Shown here in pieces: positions 51,656 through 61,973 of a stretch of DNA of 64,000 bases; position 1 is the first letter of the stretch, and every line of letters begins with the position of its first letter. Under the pieces are notes generated by a model, which was not told the DNA's origin, ran no database searches, and saw only the letters and a program-made list of their open reading frames with translations. The stretch comes from Isoetes taiwanensis (lineage: Eukaryota > Streptophyta > Lycopodiopsida > Isoetales > Isoetaceae), in contig JAJEKV010000032.1 of NCBI GenBank assembly GCA_021234155.1, positions 13,780,283-13,844,282 on the forward strand. Direction: 5' to 3'. The position numbers and the translations under genes are program-made.

Positions 51656-53384
51656 CCTAACAGTTTAGTGTTCATTTCATGCAGATGCTATTGTTCAAGA
51701 GGTTTCTGGACCAACATCCAGAAATTAAGATTCGTCTTCGAGCTTTTGAGAAGCTAAAACCCTGGTTTGTTGTGAAATTGAAGGACTTCAATAGTTGCTG
51801 TTGCATTCAAAGACGTGAGGATGCAAATGCTAGTGGATGGACTCAATGGGATGAGAACCAAACATCCAAGAATTGCACTTGCACTGCGATGTTTGTAGAT
51901 CACATGAACTTGGTCAATGCAGGCACACCAAAGATAAAATTGCAAGTAGGAAGCTTGTGGAGATCTATATTGTGTCCAAAGAGTGAATTAGATGAGTTTC
52001 ACAAGAAGGCGTGCATCCTTGGAAATTGTGAGTCGTGGTGGAATCAAGAAGTTTCAGATCTGTCCCATGGAAGGAAGTGGCGAGAGGAAAGTGAAATGGG
52101 AGTACATTGACTATGAAAAAACAACGCCTCGAAGTTCGGTAGGAGACCGACTCATCAAGACAATGAGACGTAACCCAAGGAGCTTCGGATAAACCGAAAG
52201 AGCGTCTAAAAATCTTTCCATTGCATAATTTCAGGTACCAATGACAGTAAAAAGCGGTTTAAGGAGCTTCTGGAGAATCTCCCAGTAGATGCATGTCTCT
52301 CGGTAGTGGATTTTGCAGAGAACTATACATTCAAGGAACAAGAGGAGGTGCAGTCGATGCGCATCGCTGGGTTAATAACTAGATTACCATTTTGGTTCAA
52401 ATAACATATCAAGATGACTCAAAGGGCGGATGAGATTATCAAGGAAACACATTACTATGTATCGATGATAGGGAACACGATACTTTGTTCGCGGCAACAT
52501 CGCTTCATGAAGCACCACAAATATCCGGAGCAGAAAGGAAGGGTTCCAAAGAGACATTATGTGTTTTCAGATGGTGCAGCATCTCAATTCAAGGCTTCTA
52601 GACCATTTTACTTTGTGGCTAGGTACACAAACGACACTGATGTCTATATGATGTGGAATTTTTTTTGTTCTAACCACGGAAAGGTGAACACGATGGCAAA
52701 AGCCTTTGAGTTGAAGAGATGGTTAAGACAACTGCAATTAAAATACAACAGCATAAAATTGGGTAATGCTCATGGGTGGTAGAAGTTGCAAGAGATGTTT
52801 ACTTATGGAACATCCGAAAGTGGATGAACACATCTGAAACCGAGAAGAGGAAGAATATAAAAGGTTCTTTTGGGAAGTCAAGGTGGAGGATATAGATAGA
52901 AAGAAAGCATGGGGTGCGAAAGGATTTTGGACACTAGGCGGATCCATTGTGTACATGCATTCAATCTCGAATCTCCATTGCGGTTGCACACGAGGGAACT
53001 TTCATGCTTCTGCAGCCTACCGCTTGGATGGCATGTGGGTGGGCTTTGTGTGAACAAGCACCACGTTGATGATTGGAAACTTCAAGTTATTGTACCATCC
53101 TCCAATGGGCATCTTGACATTGAGGACCGTAAATCAAAGCAGGTCCTTGTTCTCCTCCAATCCCACGATGTTAGCAGAGGCACTTAGAGTTGGTGATAAT
53201 TTTCTTTGTCGTTGCTCGAAAGGGAATGATGAGGATTCTGAATTTTGGATTCTCGATGTGCACAAAACCAAAATGGATAGTGGAGAAAGACTTCCAACTC
53301 AATGGAACATGGTACCTCATGGGTGATAGTGTCATAGAAGGTATGTATTACAAGAAGGGCGCAAGATCAACCAATCGCCTATGA

Positions 53385-53600
53385 TCTTTGCGGTAAAAGA
53401 CGCTTTTAGGCATAGTATTCACAACACGATCCGCGGCAATCGACTTCACATGCCACCAACTAAACGTCAAAAACAGATCATATATAGGTCAATCCTTTAG
53501 ATGAGGAGAAAATTTTTACGAATTTACCCAAAGTTCTTTCGATGATGATGAAATGTAAAACCATTCTGTAGTTTTCAGAACTCATGTGAAGTTTTGTGCT
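53385..53600. other. Gap between convergent genes
   Basis: Short AT-rich region between the end of the plus-strand transposase and the end of the minus-strand peptidase-like sequence. It probably holds both 3' ends. Confidence 0.5.
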
Positions 53601-54459
53601 TCAGCTGTGAAAATGAGTTTGTCTTGATTTCTTTTGAAGATTTGAATTTTCCAAACACTTGATTCCTTTGTTTGTGAGATGAATTGAATATGAATTTTCA
53701 TTGAAATGAATCGAGGTTACAATAACAATTGTGTTCCTCTCAGTTCCAGCTTTTGTTGCTTCTAATCTTAAAACTTCAAGCATGAACACTCTAACATCAA
53801 CTAGATCCTGGTCTGAAATGTCCACAACCCGCAGCTTAACCACACTTTGTCAATAACAGAGTTTGGTTTGTCTCTTTACATTTAAGTTGACTTACTAGAT
53901 CAGGCAACAATATATTCACTCCTTTCAAGTACCCCCTCACAAATTTGTGCATAAACGAACATACGGCGAGAATACATGAATGACCATCGGTTTGAAGAGG
54001 CGTTCGAAATTTTCACAACATCTGAGGTTGTAAAGCTGAAATTATTGTGTCCAAGCAATTCCAGGAACCTGCACTCAAAGTTTGTTGTCATTGTGCCACA
54101 ACAGCAAAATGCAATGAGCAAGCACTAACCTCTCAATATGTCCGCTTACGCCATGCAAGCCCGAAGCTATCAAAGTGATATATCCCCGGTTTATATCTCT
54201 GTAGGCGCGAGACACGATGGCTTACAATCGAAAAAAACAGTCCGTTGATGTCCATCACAAGCGTGCAAAAATACGCATCGGCACTTATCCGATTCACATG
54301 TTTCCTTATTGTTTTGTAACTATTTGTGTCCTTGGACAATGTCGAGGAAAAAAGAGGGTCAAAGAAATGAAAGGGATGGCTCATTCCTTGGAGAATCAAG
54401 TAGTATTCCATGTATCTCGCAAACATATGCATATCATCCGCACAATCCTCGATGATCAC
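53601..54459 (-). pseudogene. Ulp1-like (C48) cysteine peptidase remnant
   Basis: The minus frame from 54459 reads FHFFDPLFSSTLSKD, then SYKTIRKHVNRI, CTLVMDINGLFFSIV and IYHFDSFGLAW. This follows the Ulp1 pattern of hydrophobic-FF start, the segment that normally carries HW, and the Asp of the DS motif. A stop then comes at about 54133. In the next frame TNFECRFLELLG fits the QxxxxDCG-x-F segment with its catalytic Cys (54121-53900). The catalytic His position is Leu here and a frameshift separates Asp from Cys, so it is inactive as read. Ulp1-like peptidases are carried by several plant DNA transposon families. Assignment is by pattern only. Confidence 0.5.
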
Positions 54460-56755
54460 AAATCGATGAAAGTATCACCTTGAGAAGAGGAGGATCAATT
54501 GATCATTGAACCATCTGCGTATCGCCTTCCAAAATTTTGATGCTGATTGGAGCTATTTACTTACGGTTTCAGTTCCACTCAAAGACCACTTCCGGATGTG
54601 TATTTGGCTTTAGATAGTCGTGGACCGCATTTAAGCTCTATCATCTCTAGTTCTAAACACACACGAGAACATTTGCTCACAATCCATTCAAATATTTTAA
54701 ATTGGAAAAGTATAACACATATCATAGAATTTTTTACTTATATTGACTTTCAAAGAGTTTTACAAGATTCATTTATGAAAATACTTGTCGAAAGCATTTT
54801 CATGCTGCGATTCTTCTTCGTAATCCCACATGTTCCACATTTGATGTTCCTTCACATAAGTCGGCACACTTTCTCGCATTTAAGTCCCTCCAGCTATGGT
54901 TTGAGTTGCTCCAAAAGGAAATTGGAATCCAACCCTGTCGGAGCAAAACTATTTGGACATATCATTGTGTTCTATTTGGTTGGCGTAACCCTTATATCTC
55001 TTGTCATCTATCAACAATGTGTTTGTCACCGGTATCTTCAAAATTTCTGGTACACTTTGGACAGATCCTTAAGGAAAATTGGCTTATTAACCACTTTTAA
55101 TTTTGTGTTGGTGCGTCATCATCCCGATTCCAAATAAAAAGAAATCTGCCCTTATATTCCTGCAAAGAACTTTCTCATCAACAAGTCAACATTACTCTTA
55201 GCCATCTTTGGACCACAATGCGATCTCAAATTTTGAAAACAACATTCTAAGAACTCCTGAAATCTACCGAAACTGCGAACTTTTGATGGTTCAACTCGGA
55301 TGGTCACTGCGCTCTACCGATGGGGATCCTCTCTTTCAAGTCATAAAACTTGCCTAAAACCCCATTAAAATCCGAACAAGGAGAATTTCAGTTAACCTCT
55401 TGGTTTTTCTTGGTTGAGGTTGTATTAGACTCGTTGAGCAAACCGATGCATCTTGTCCAGGATCCGGGGTTTCTTTTGTCAACTTCATCACCGCATCCGC
55501 ATTTGGCTCATATTCAACACCAAAACTTTTTTCGGTGAAGGACCCCGCATTTAATGAATCTCAAGGGAATTAATTTTCCCCCTAAATCGATGCACTAGGA
55601 ATCTCTTCTTGATGGCTTCCGGTTGCGGTAGCATTTATCTACGCAACATAATTGAAATGAGGAAGACCACGAGAAAAATACAAAAATAAATCATGTATGT
55701 GGCATCGGTACTTACTTGATAATGATCGCATTCGATTGACTATCCAAATTTCGTTTTGGAGTCTCCACGCCGTCGGAAATTTGGGATTGACTTAGGAGTA
55801 TAAAATGGGGTGAATTCTAGGTACAACCGGGAGGTATCTTGCGCCTCATAATCGATCGAGGCGTGGATAACCGTTGGATATCCTTGGTCTCAAATTTCGC
55901 AATTTCGCAAACACTAAGTCAAGAGACCGCGGACAACATCGATAGAAACATTAGTTAAGGCACTTGTTTGCAGCCGAATCTATATTGTTTGCAGCGAACA
56001 ATATCAAGCCCGGTGAGTTGACAACCATTCAAGAGGGTCACGCACTGGGCATTTTACTCTCTTTCGATGTTCTCGTTTATATATATCTAAAGTGCCCCCT
56101 AAAATGAGCGAGTGATCTTATCCTGGGGGCAATCAGATACAATAAACAGGATAAGCAAAAGAGACTAAGCCAGCCAGGATGGAAGAGACTAAGCCAGGAT
56201 GAAAGAGACCTGAGTACAAGCATCGAGACTTCCCAAACCTTGCTTTCACCCCTCTTTGGACTTACTTGTGTCTATTGGTTCTTGTGGTACCACTCGAACA
56301 CCAAAAGCCAAAAGCCATGTCGCTAGATCATAATGTGGGCAATAACCGGGGCTGCAAAGAGAGGTTCTAGAGTGTCTCGCAAAACAAATTCAAAATCAAT
56401 AGAGTCTTTAGACGAGGGTTGAGATGATAATATTTACCTCAAATGGTGTGATAGACATGGAATGTGATACTGGTGACTGTATTCTGCTATCACAACTGAC
56501 AACATTTTACCCTCCCATTTCAGACGTCCACAAAATGGACAACCTTCATCACCCTCTTCTTCTGCCTCAGGAAGCATTGGAAGTGCGGGGATCTAAAGGA
56601 GTGTCATGACCACTACGCCGTAAAAAATCTCAAATCTTTGCATTCGAGGTAGCAGCTCCAGAAGAAGTCTTCACATGCCTTTAGCTCAATTTCAGTTTTA
56701 CGCTAATTCCTTATTTAATTGTTTCAGCCGTGCAACACCTGTACCATTTAGCTCT
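54460..56755. other. Transposon interior, no gene recognised
   Basis: Between the peptidase remnant and a minus-strand coiled-coil frame. Plus-strand frames such as 54547-55137 are rich in hydrophobic residues and look like antisense of AT-rich DNA. This may be introns of the minus-strand gene. Confidence 0.4.
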
Positions 56756-57000
56756 TCATCCTTTAGTTCGCTTACAACCCGAACACCCTCTGCGCTTTTC
56801 GGATTTCTTTGTCATGATTGATTGCCATCTGTGCAAATCAGCTCTAATTTTTGATGCTTTATGCTCCATCAACTCAATCTTTCTTTTGATATCATTTTTC
56901 CTATCCTCGTTTGCTTGCAATCGTTGCTTGCATCTATCAAACCTAGCTGATGTTGTAGCCAACCATTCCTTCACAAGTCCGCCATAGTGCAGAAAACAAA
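56756..57000 (-). CDS. Coiled-coil-like exon candidate of the minus-strand transposon gene
   Basis: The frame reads GGLVKEWLATTSARFDRCKQ and then a charged heptad-like stretch (QANEDRKNDIKRKIELMEHK, ASKIRADLHRW). Strong charge periodicity suggests a coiled coil. It lies between the N-terminal exons at 58.4-57.8 kb and the Ulp1-like remnant, so all may belong to one spliced gene; the junctions were not resolved. Confidence 0.4.
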
Positions 57001-57044
57001 ACACCACGATATGTCGACCTCCTAACATAGTATGCCACGTACTG

Positions 57045-57625
57045 ATGGAGAACCACAATCACACACCACACAACACAAGGTAGTCTCTACACACCACCAC
57101 ATACCACATACGCTGCACAGTACACACCACACAACACGCTGTGGTGGTGGTGGTGGTGTGTGTGGTGGTCGTGGGGTGGTGGTGGTGGGGTGTGTGTGTG
57201 TGTGTTGGTGGTGAGGTGTGGTGGTGGGGGTTTAGTGGTGGTGGTGGTGGGGTGTGTGGTGGTGGTGGAGTGTGGTGTGGGACATGGTGGAGTGTGGTGA
57301 TGGGGGGGTGGTGGTGGGGTGTGGTGTGGTGTGGTGGTGGTGGAGTGTGGGGTGTGGTGGTGGATTGTGGTGTGGGACATGGTGGAGTCCGGTGGGTGTG
57401 GTGTGGTGTGGTGGTGGTGGAGTGTGGTGGTGGTTGGAGGAGTGTGGTGATAGTAGTGGTGTGTGGTGGTGGTGGTGGAGTGTGGTGATAGTGGTGGTGT
57501 GTGTGGTGGTGGTGGTGGTGTGTGGTGTGGGAGTGTGGCGGTGGGAGATGGTAGAGTGTAGTGGTGGGAGATGGTGGGGTGTGGTGTGGGACATGGTGGA
57601 TGCCAACAACTCACCACCACCACAC
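57045..57625. repeat. GTGGTGG-rich array with CA-rich flanks
   Basis: A mirror image of 51029-51655: CACCACA words (57060-57130), then about 470 bp of GTGGTGG/GTGTGG repeats (57131-57600), then CACCACCACCAC (57608-57619). On minus, the sense of the neighbouring gene, this is again a CCACCA array. Confidence 0.93.
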
Positions 57626-57826
57626 ATACCTCATCTATCATTCTGGCATCCATTGCACGAAATGCCCCACAGATGGCATCATAGAGACACAACATGACAA
57701 TGTGACCAACATGATGCAAAATGGTAGTAGACATACCTGATTCTTGAAGTGGATTTGATGTTACCTTTTCTGTGTTGATAGAAACAATCTAGATCAAGCT
57801 TGAGATTTTTTTCTGTTGTAACACAA

Positions 57827-58406
57827 CTAATAATTATACATACCTGCAATGGCATGTTTTGGTCTCAGAACATTGCTCTGCTTTTCTGTTTTGATTGTGA
57901 GTTCAGATTGAATGTGTGGTCTAGAGGAACCTGATTTGGTTTTTTCCCTATCATCTTCATCATCCCTATCACTTTTACTATTTTTCTCCTCGTCAGGTTG
58001 GATTTGCCTATGCTTTCTCTTGGGTCTAGAACTGGCCTCTGCTTTCTCATCGGGAGTTTTATAATAATCTGAGAAGCTCTTCCAATTAACAGCCTCCCCC
58101 TTTATATGCAGATAATAAGCCACTGCCCAGGTTCCAGGAGCCATTCCACCCCATGTATGTGGCTTCCCTGTAATTCTTTTGTAAATGAACTCTTTGTATT
58201 GTTCATTGCTCAGATTCTTCAACCTGTACAAGAAAGCATATGCCTTAATTTTTCAGTTTGAACAAAACATTTGGGGGAAAATACCTGTAGCCAGATTTAT
58301 TTGGAACTCTGTCACCCCAAAGCTTCTTTAGATCTTCGTGGGGCACAATCTCTTGTTTGAGGAGAGATTTCATCGTGTAACCAGTGGCGTTCAATTCTGA
58401 CTCCAT
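57827..58406 (-). CDS. Second gene of the DNA transposon, N-terminal exons
   Basis: ATG at 58406 opens MESELNATGYTMKSLLKQEI. A donor at 58285 (GGCTACAG/GTATTT) and acceptor at 58224 (TTGTACAG/GTTG) join in frame to exon 2 (SGYRLKNLSNEQYKEFIY, then AVNWKSFSDYYKTPDEKAE, then a Lys/Asp/Glu-rich tail). Another donor GCATTGCAG/GTATGT-like site is at about 57843. It starts 229 bp from the right end and points inward, opposite to the transposase. No known domain was recognised. The charged tail suggests a nuclear or DNA-associated protein, but this is only inference. Confidence 0.5.
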
Positions 58407-58612
58407 TAGAGTTCAATCGGCAAGAAGCGGCAAAAAAACAGAGAAGAGGTGATTATTTCTTAATTCAAAAAGGTGGACAATGACGTGGCATAAAATTCAA
58501 AATAACCGACGCTCATTAATTCGCACTCCCGCAATCTCCGCTTCGGTATGCACCACCCGATTCTACCACAAAGGTGGTGCCAAAATGTGGTGTCAAAATG
58601 CACGTTTTTGAT

Positions 58613-58634
58613 ACACCACAGCGTGCTTTTACCC
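58613..58634 (-). repeat. Right terminal inverted repeat of the DNA transposon
   Basis: Perfect 22-bp complement of the left end. The second copy of CTCA follows at 58635-58638. Confidence 0.92.
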
Positions 58635-60050
58635 CTCACAACAATAATACATATAGCTACCTCGAAGGATAGCACATCCATACATTCATAGATCCAACAA
58701 AGATATCAACATGCCATAAAACATGAGAGCTCCTACCCAGACTCAGACCCGTAAGGAAGTAGATTGACGGCTGGGCTACAAGATAGAGCAGACTGAGATA
58801 TAACTATGGCGGGGCTAGCTATAGACAATGGCTAGGGTTGACCACTCCATCGGCCCCTCCATCGGCCCTTCCTGTGCATACTTTGCAGACTGGCTAGATC
58901 GGGCTCTGGCATGACTATAACCTGCCAGATACGTAGTCTCATAGTATCACCCATCGAGACTACTCCGGGTTGCATCTCCCCGGTCTGATGAGGTAGAAAG
59001 AGTTCTATCTCCCCTTCCCGGAGACTAGTGGTTCCATGGATGGATAGAGAATCGTGGCGACACACGATTCGTCCCCGACTGAACTTCCCCAAACAAGAGC
59101 CAGGCCAACACCTGCAACTCCTAAGGATCAGGGCGACACCATTGATCCAAGAAGTGTTGGATCCATACTCGGCCCACATGAAGTGACTGACTATAGACCT
59201 AGCCCACTATGGGTCCCCAGTAGCCATGCTCAGCAGGGACCTCCATCCATTTTGCCACTATCCTCGTTGTGTAGTGCTAAGTCATTCCATAGCCCCTGTA
59301 GTCGGGTGGGTTCCTATGCACAGGCCGCATAATCTAAACTAGAAGCATCATCTAATAGTGGCTACTAGGTCTCTGTCCCCCTTCTGCATACAAGAGGAGC
59401 AAACATGATCAACCAACATCACATATTCACATAACATGATAATAATGAGAATAACATCTAACCTAATCACATGCGTCTAACTTATAGTTAGGATTCATTG
59501 ATTAGGGTTCAAGATCTAGACTGAGGGTTCTAGAATGGCTCTACTAGAGATACAAAGCGCTAACTCATCTGGAATCCTAACTTCTAGATGATCTACAAAG
59601 AACTCTAATACCTGCTCCTGAGGAACTCCCTCCTGCTCCCGACGTCTCCATGGCCTCAAGGGGGTTCGAAGTAGCTCCCACTCCTACTGATGCGCTCACG
59701 CTCTGGGGGTTATTGTGCTATGTTGTGCCACAGTAGACGGTTCTCGAAACGGAGTTTCGAGCGCGAACAAGGTTCCCAGACTGTTGGAACCAGAATAATG
59801 GCCTAGGGTTAGGGTTTGGCCATTTATAGGTTAGGGTTGCATGTTATGCCACTTCCATCTGGTGGGTGCTCAATAGGATGAGGCCATGTGGAAATGACCC
59901 TATGCCTAAGGTTGGCTAAGTTATATGAATAACTTAGCCATGCTCCCTTTTCCACCTATTATGGTGTACAAGGCTACTAAAGTAGACTTGTACAGTGACG
60001 TGGGCCAAAAATATACATATTTATAGCATATATTTCAAGGGAACGTCACA
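58635..60050 (-). repeat. 5' LTR, proximal part (before the nested insertion)
   Basis: In element sense it starts TGTGACGTTCCCTTG at 60050. Positions 60050-59860 match the 3' LTR remnant. A TATAAATA-like box lies about 25 bp in (near 60023), and GGTTAGGGTTGCATG near 59830-59845. The rest has no supported gene. Together with 48752-48953 this makes an LTR of about 1.61 kb. Confidence 0.8.
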
Positions 60051-61258
60051 TAAAGAATAAAACAATGTCTCCAAGCTTTGTTAATATAAGGCCACAATCG
60101 TGATCATTCCTGTTTGCACAGACCTGACAATGAAAATGAAAAGCTCATTTATTTCATTCGTTCAAAGTTGCTTTCCTTATGCTTGAGAGCGACTCTAGCA
60201 TTCATTTCAGCTGCAACATAGTTCGGCATATGATGGTTCTTCAAGAGGGGGCTGTGACAATCCTACAAAAATATTGTAGGAAAAGTATAAGGCCAGGTAA
60301 GATAATGCTTTCGAGTAGTTTGGATTTGCATCCATTGAAAATGGAATAAAGCTCTAACTTTTAAACTATAGTTATATAGCCTACACCTCCTTGCAGACAC
60401 GCTCAAATTTTAGTTTGAGTTTTTTATATGCTTACTAGAGGTGCTTCTTGTGGAATCCAACATTATGCTCTCTAACAGTTTCAATTCAACGATCTCAAAG
60501 TGAATTTGGTTGTTAAAATCATAGCAGCTGATTTTGAAGTTCCATTTAAATTTGTGCTCTGAAACAATCAAAGTGTACAAAATCATAAAGGGTATCAATA
60601 AACATGTTCTTTGTTATCAACTAAGTCATTAGCATATGCCCACATATGGCTAATGACATATGAATATATATACTTAGAATATTTGCACATGTAGTATAGA
60701 CCACCAAAAGAAACGTCTAATCATGATGAATTTGCTTAGACGGATCTTCCACATTAATGAAATCCATTGTGGATATGTGTGCCACAACTTCTAATAAGTC
60801 CATTCTCTTAGCTTCCCAATCGCCAAGAGAGCCAAAATTATTTTCAAGACCATATTTAAATTCCTACCTAAACAAAACTTTGCCAAAGCCTTTCTTCCCA
60901 ATTGCCTACCACAATTATCTATAATTTACATTTATAAGAAATTTATCGAGGTGGCCAAGGCGGCCGCAAACATTTCTTTATTTTTAGACATGCAAGGTTG
61001 GACCCACTACTAACATCTCAGGTTTGATAATATAATGCCTATTTAATAATGATAAATTTTTGGATTCCACCTTGTAGTGATGCCTAACTTAATTTAGGGA
61101 TAATATAACATTTTTAAACCTCATTAAAATTGTGTTTCATCGCTTGTTTTCCTAGTCTCGAGATTGTAATTATTATAATGATATGCAAGTGCCCCGCCTC
61201 GTTTGGCGGCGCCGCCGGAGCCCTTTACAGGCGGAATGTCCGACTCATGGCAATTACA
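60051..61258. other. Intergenic, no gene recognised
   Basis: AT-rich DNA right of the LTR element. The 5-bp flank TAAAG is not matched at 41000, as expected if the other LTR is truncated. Nothing else is supported. Confidence 0.55.
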
Positions 61259-61663
61259 GTACGTAATGAACGGCACCTTTAAATTTCCACCTATCTGATT
61301 ATGCCACGTAGCTTGCAGAAGTTCTAGAACCCGCCATAGCCGACCTTCAAGCGCAGTCTGCAGGCAAGAAATGTTATCCAAATGATGCAACCTGCCAGTT
61401 TGGTTTAGCATCGATTGAAGAGGTCCCAAACTTTTGCTTAGAAGATGGGTTTTTGAAAGGTCCGGTTCAAACCTAGCCTCGTAAAACAAGGGAATGATTG
61501 AGTGTTTTTGTAGGATGTCCTCAACTATCGGGCAAAGAATGGAGCAGCCCATCGCTTGTCTTTCTTTGCCGCGAGAAAAGCAGCAGAAGCAATTCGTGTG
61601 CAAAACCATGTCCTGAATGTGAGAAAAGGCCAACATGGCTCTTCCTACCGAGAAAAATGCCAA
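61124..61663 (-). CDS. 179-codon open frame in the TIR element, doubtful
   Basis: Runs from inside the 709-bp element to beyond its left end, so the stop codon and last 46 residues lie in flanking DNA. It contains NCFCCFSRGKERQAMGCS and ARFEPDLSKTHLLSKSLG. No domain was recognised, and crossing the element boundary argues against an ancestral gene. It could be a chance frame. Confidence 0.2.
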   Translation of the reverse strand: MAFFSVGRAMLAFSHIQDMVLHTNCFCCFSRGKERQAMGCSILCPIVEDILQKHSIIPLFYEARFEPDLSKTHLLSKSLGPLQSMLNQTGRLHHLDNISCLQTALEGRLWRVLELLQATWHNQIGGNLKVPFITYCNCHESDIPPVKGSGGAAKRGGALAYHYNNYNLETRKTSDETQF

Positions 61664-61970
61664 TATGGCTCTTAGGCTTGAAATCTTGAAAGCTTCGGCT
61701 TGAAAGCTTCAAATCTTCCGGCTTGAACGCTTGAAATTGCTTCTTCCGAATGCCTTGAAATGATATTTTATGTTGCCAAGCGCCGGAAGGTGCCATAGGT
61801 CGCGATTACGGAAGAAGAAAGCACAATCTGGGGAAGCGGCCAGTAGGTCGATTCACGGAAGAAGAAAGCACGATCTTGGGGAAGAAAGCCGCTCCCCGAG
61901 AATCTGAGTCCTATTCTGCATTATAATTTTGGCAGAATAATGGCATAATTTAAAGGTGCCGTTCATTACG
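61262..61970. mobile_element. 709-bp non-autonomous TIR element with GTA duplication
   Basis: Ends are a perfect 24-bp inverted repeat starting CGTAATGAACGGCACCTTT, flanked by GTA on both sides (61259-61261 and 61971-61973). Inside are tandem words: GGCTTGAAAGCTTC-like repeats near 61675-61735 and two copies of CGGAAGAAGAAAGCAC at about 61810 and 61856. No transposase is present. The 3-bp duplication would fit CACTA or Harbinger-type families, but neither terminus is typical. Confidence 0.75.
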
Positions 61971-61973
61971 GTA

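Larger units (their letters stand above)
49310..53384 (+). pseudogene. DDE-like transposase gene, interrupted
   Basis: The first coding block (49310-49885) is basic at its N-terminus and has an HTH-like segment ISQRDLGKVLGVHPRNLQKA. A probable donor CACAG/GTTAGT lies near 49924. A 1.76 kb intron with a CCACCA array ends at TTTCATGCAG, and exon 2 opens at 51685 (FKRFLDQHPEIKI, RAFEKLKPWFVVKLKDF, then a Cys-rich part). A frameshift near 52035 is needed to join KKACILGNC to the GIKKFQICPMEG stretch. Catalytic-type segments follow: SVVDFAENYTF near 52300, a TAA at about 52402, VFSDGAASQFK near 52570 and WNFFCSNHGK near 52665. Coding-like sequence continues in shifting frames to 53384. Uncharacterised proteins with such DFAEN and SDGAA-FK motifs are known to me from invertebrate genomes. 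The family name is uncertain. Confidence 0.75.
48954..58634. mobile_element. 9.7 kb TIR DNA transposon inside the 5' LTR (Sola-like, tentative)
   Basis: Both ends read GGGTAAAAGCACGCTGTGG inward, a perfect 22-bp terminal inverted repeat (48954-48975 and 58613-58634). They are flanked by CTCA on each side (48950-48953 and 58635-58638), a 4-bp target duplication. Subterminal CCAAAATGTGG and ACCAC-TTTGTGGTA words are shared in inverted orientation. It carries a transposase-like gene on plus (49310-53384) and coding pieces on minus (58406-53601). The 4-bp duplication and the transposase motifs suggest the Sola superfamily, from memory of its description. A database search is needed to confirm it. 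Confidence 0.85.
41001..60050 (-). mobile_element. Chromovirus-type Ty3/Gypsy LTR retrotransposon encoding an H3-like protein
   Basis: Read on minus: 5' LTR (60050 to 48752, split by a DNA transposon), primer binding site (48750-48739), H3-like ORF, hairpin repeats, an unidentified ORF region, RNase H-integrase-chromodomain (44436-42042), polypurine tract and a 191-bp piece of the 3' LTR. LTR termini are TGTGACGTTCCC and GGGAGTGTCACA, and the intact LTR would be about 1.61 kb. Without the nested transposon the element is about 9.4 kb. No protease, reverse transcriptase core or gag zinc knuckle was found, so it is deleted or non-autonomous. The 3' LTR is broken at 41001, so no target duplication can be checked. 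Confidence 0.85.

Noticed and set aside
51054-51757. His/Pro/Thr-rich and Gly/Val/Trp-rich proteins over the CCACCA array, and those at 57087-57734
   Set aside because: All six frames are open because the repeat lacks stops; composition is only the repeat.
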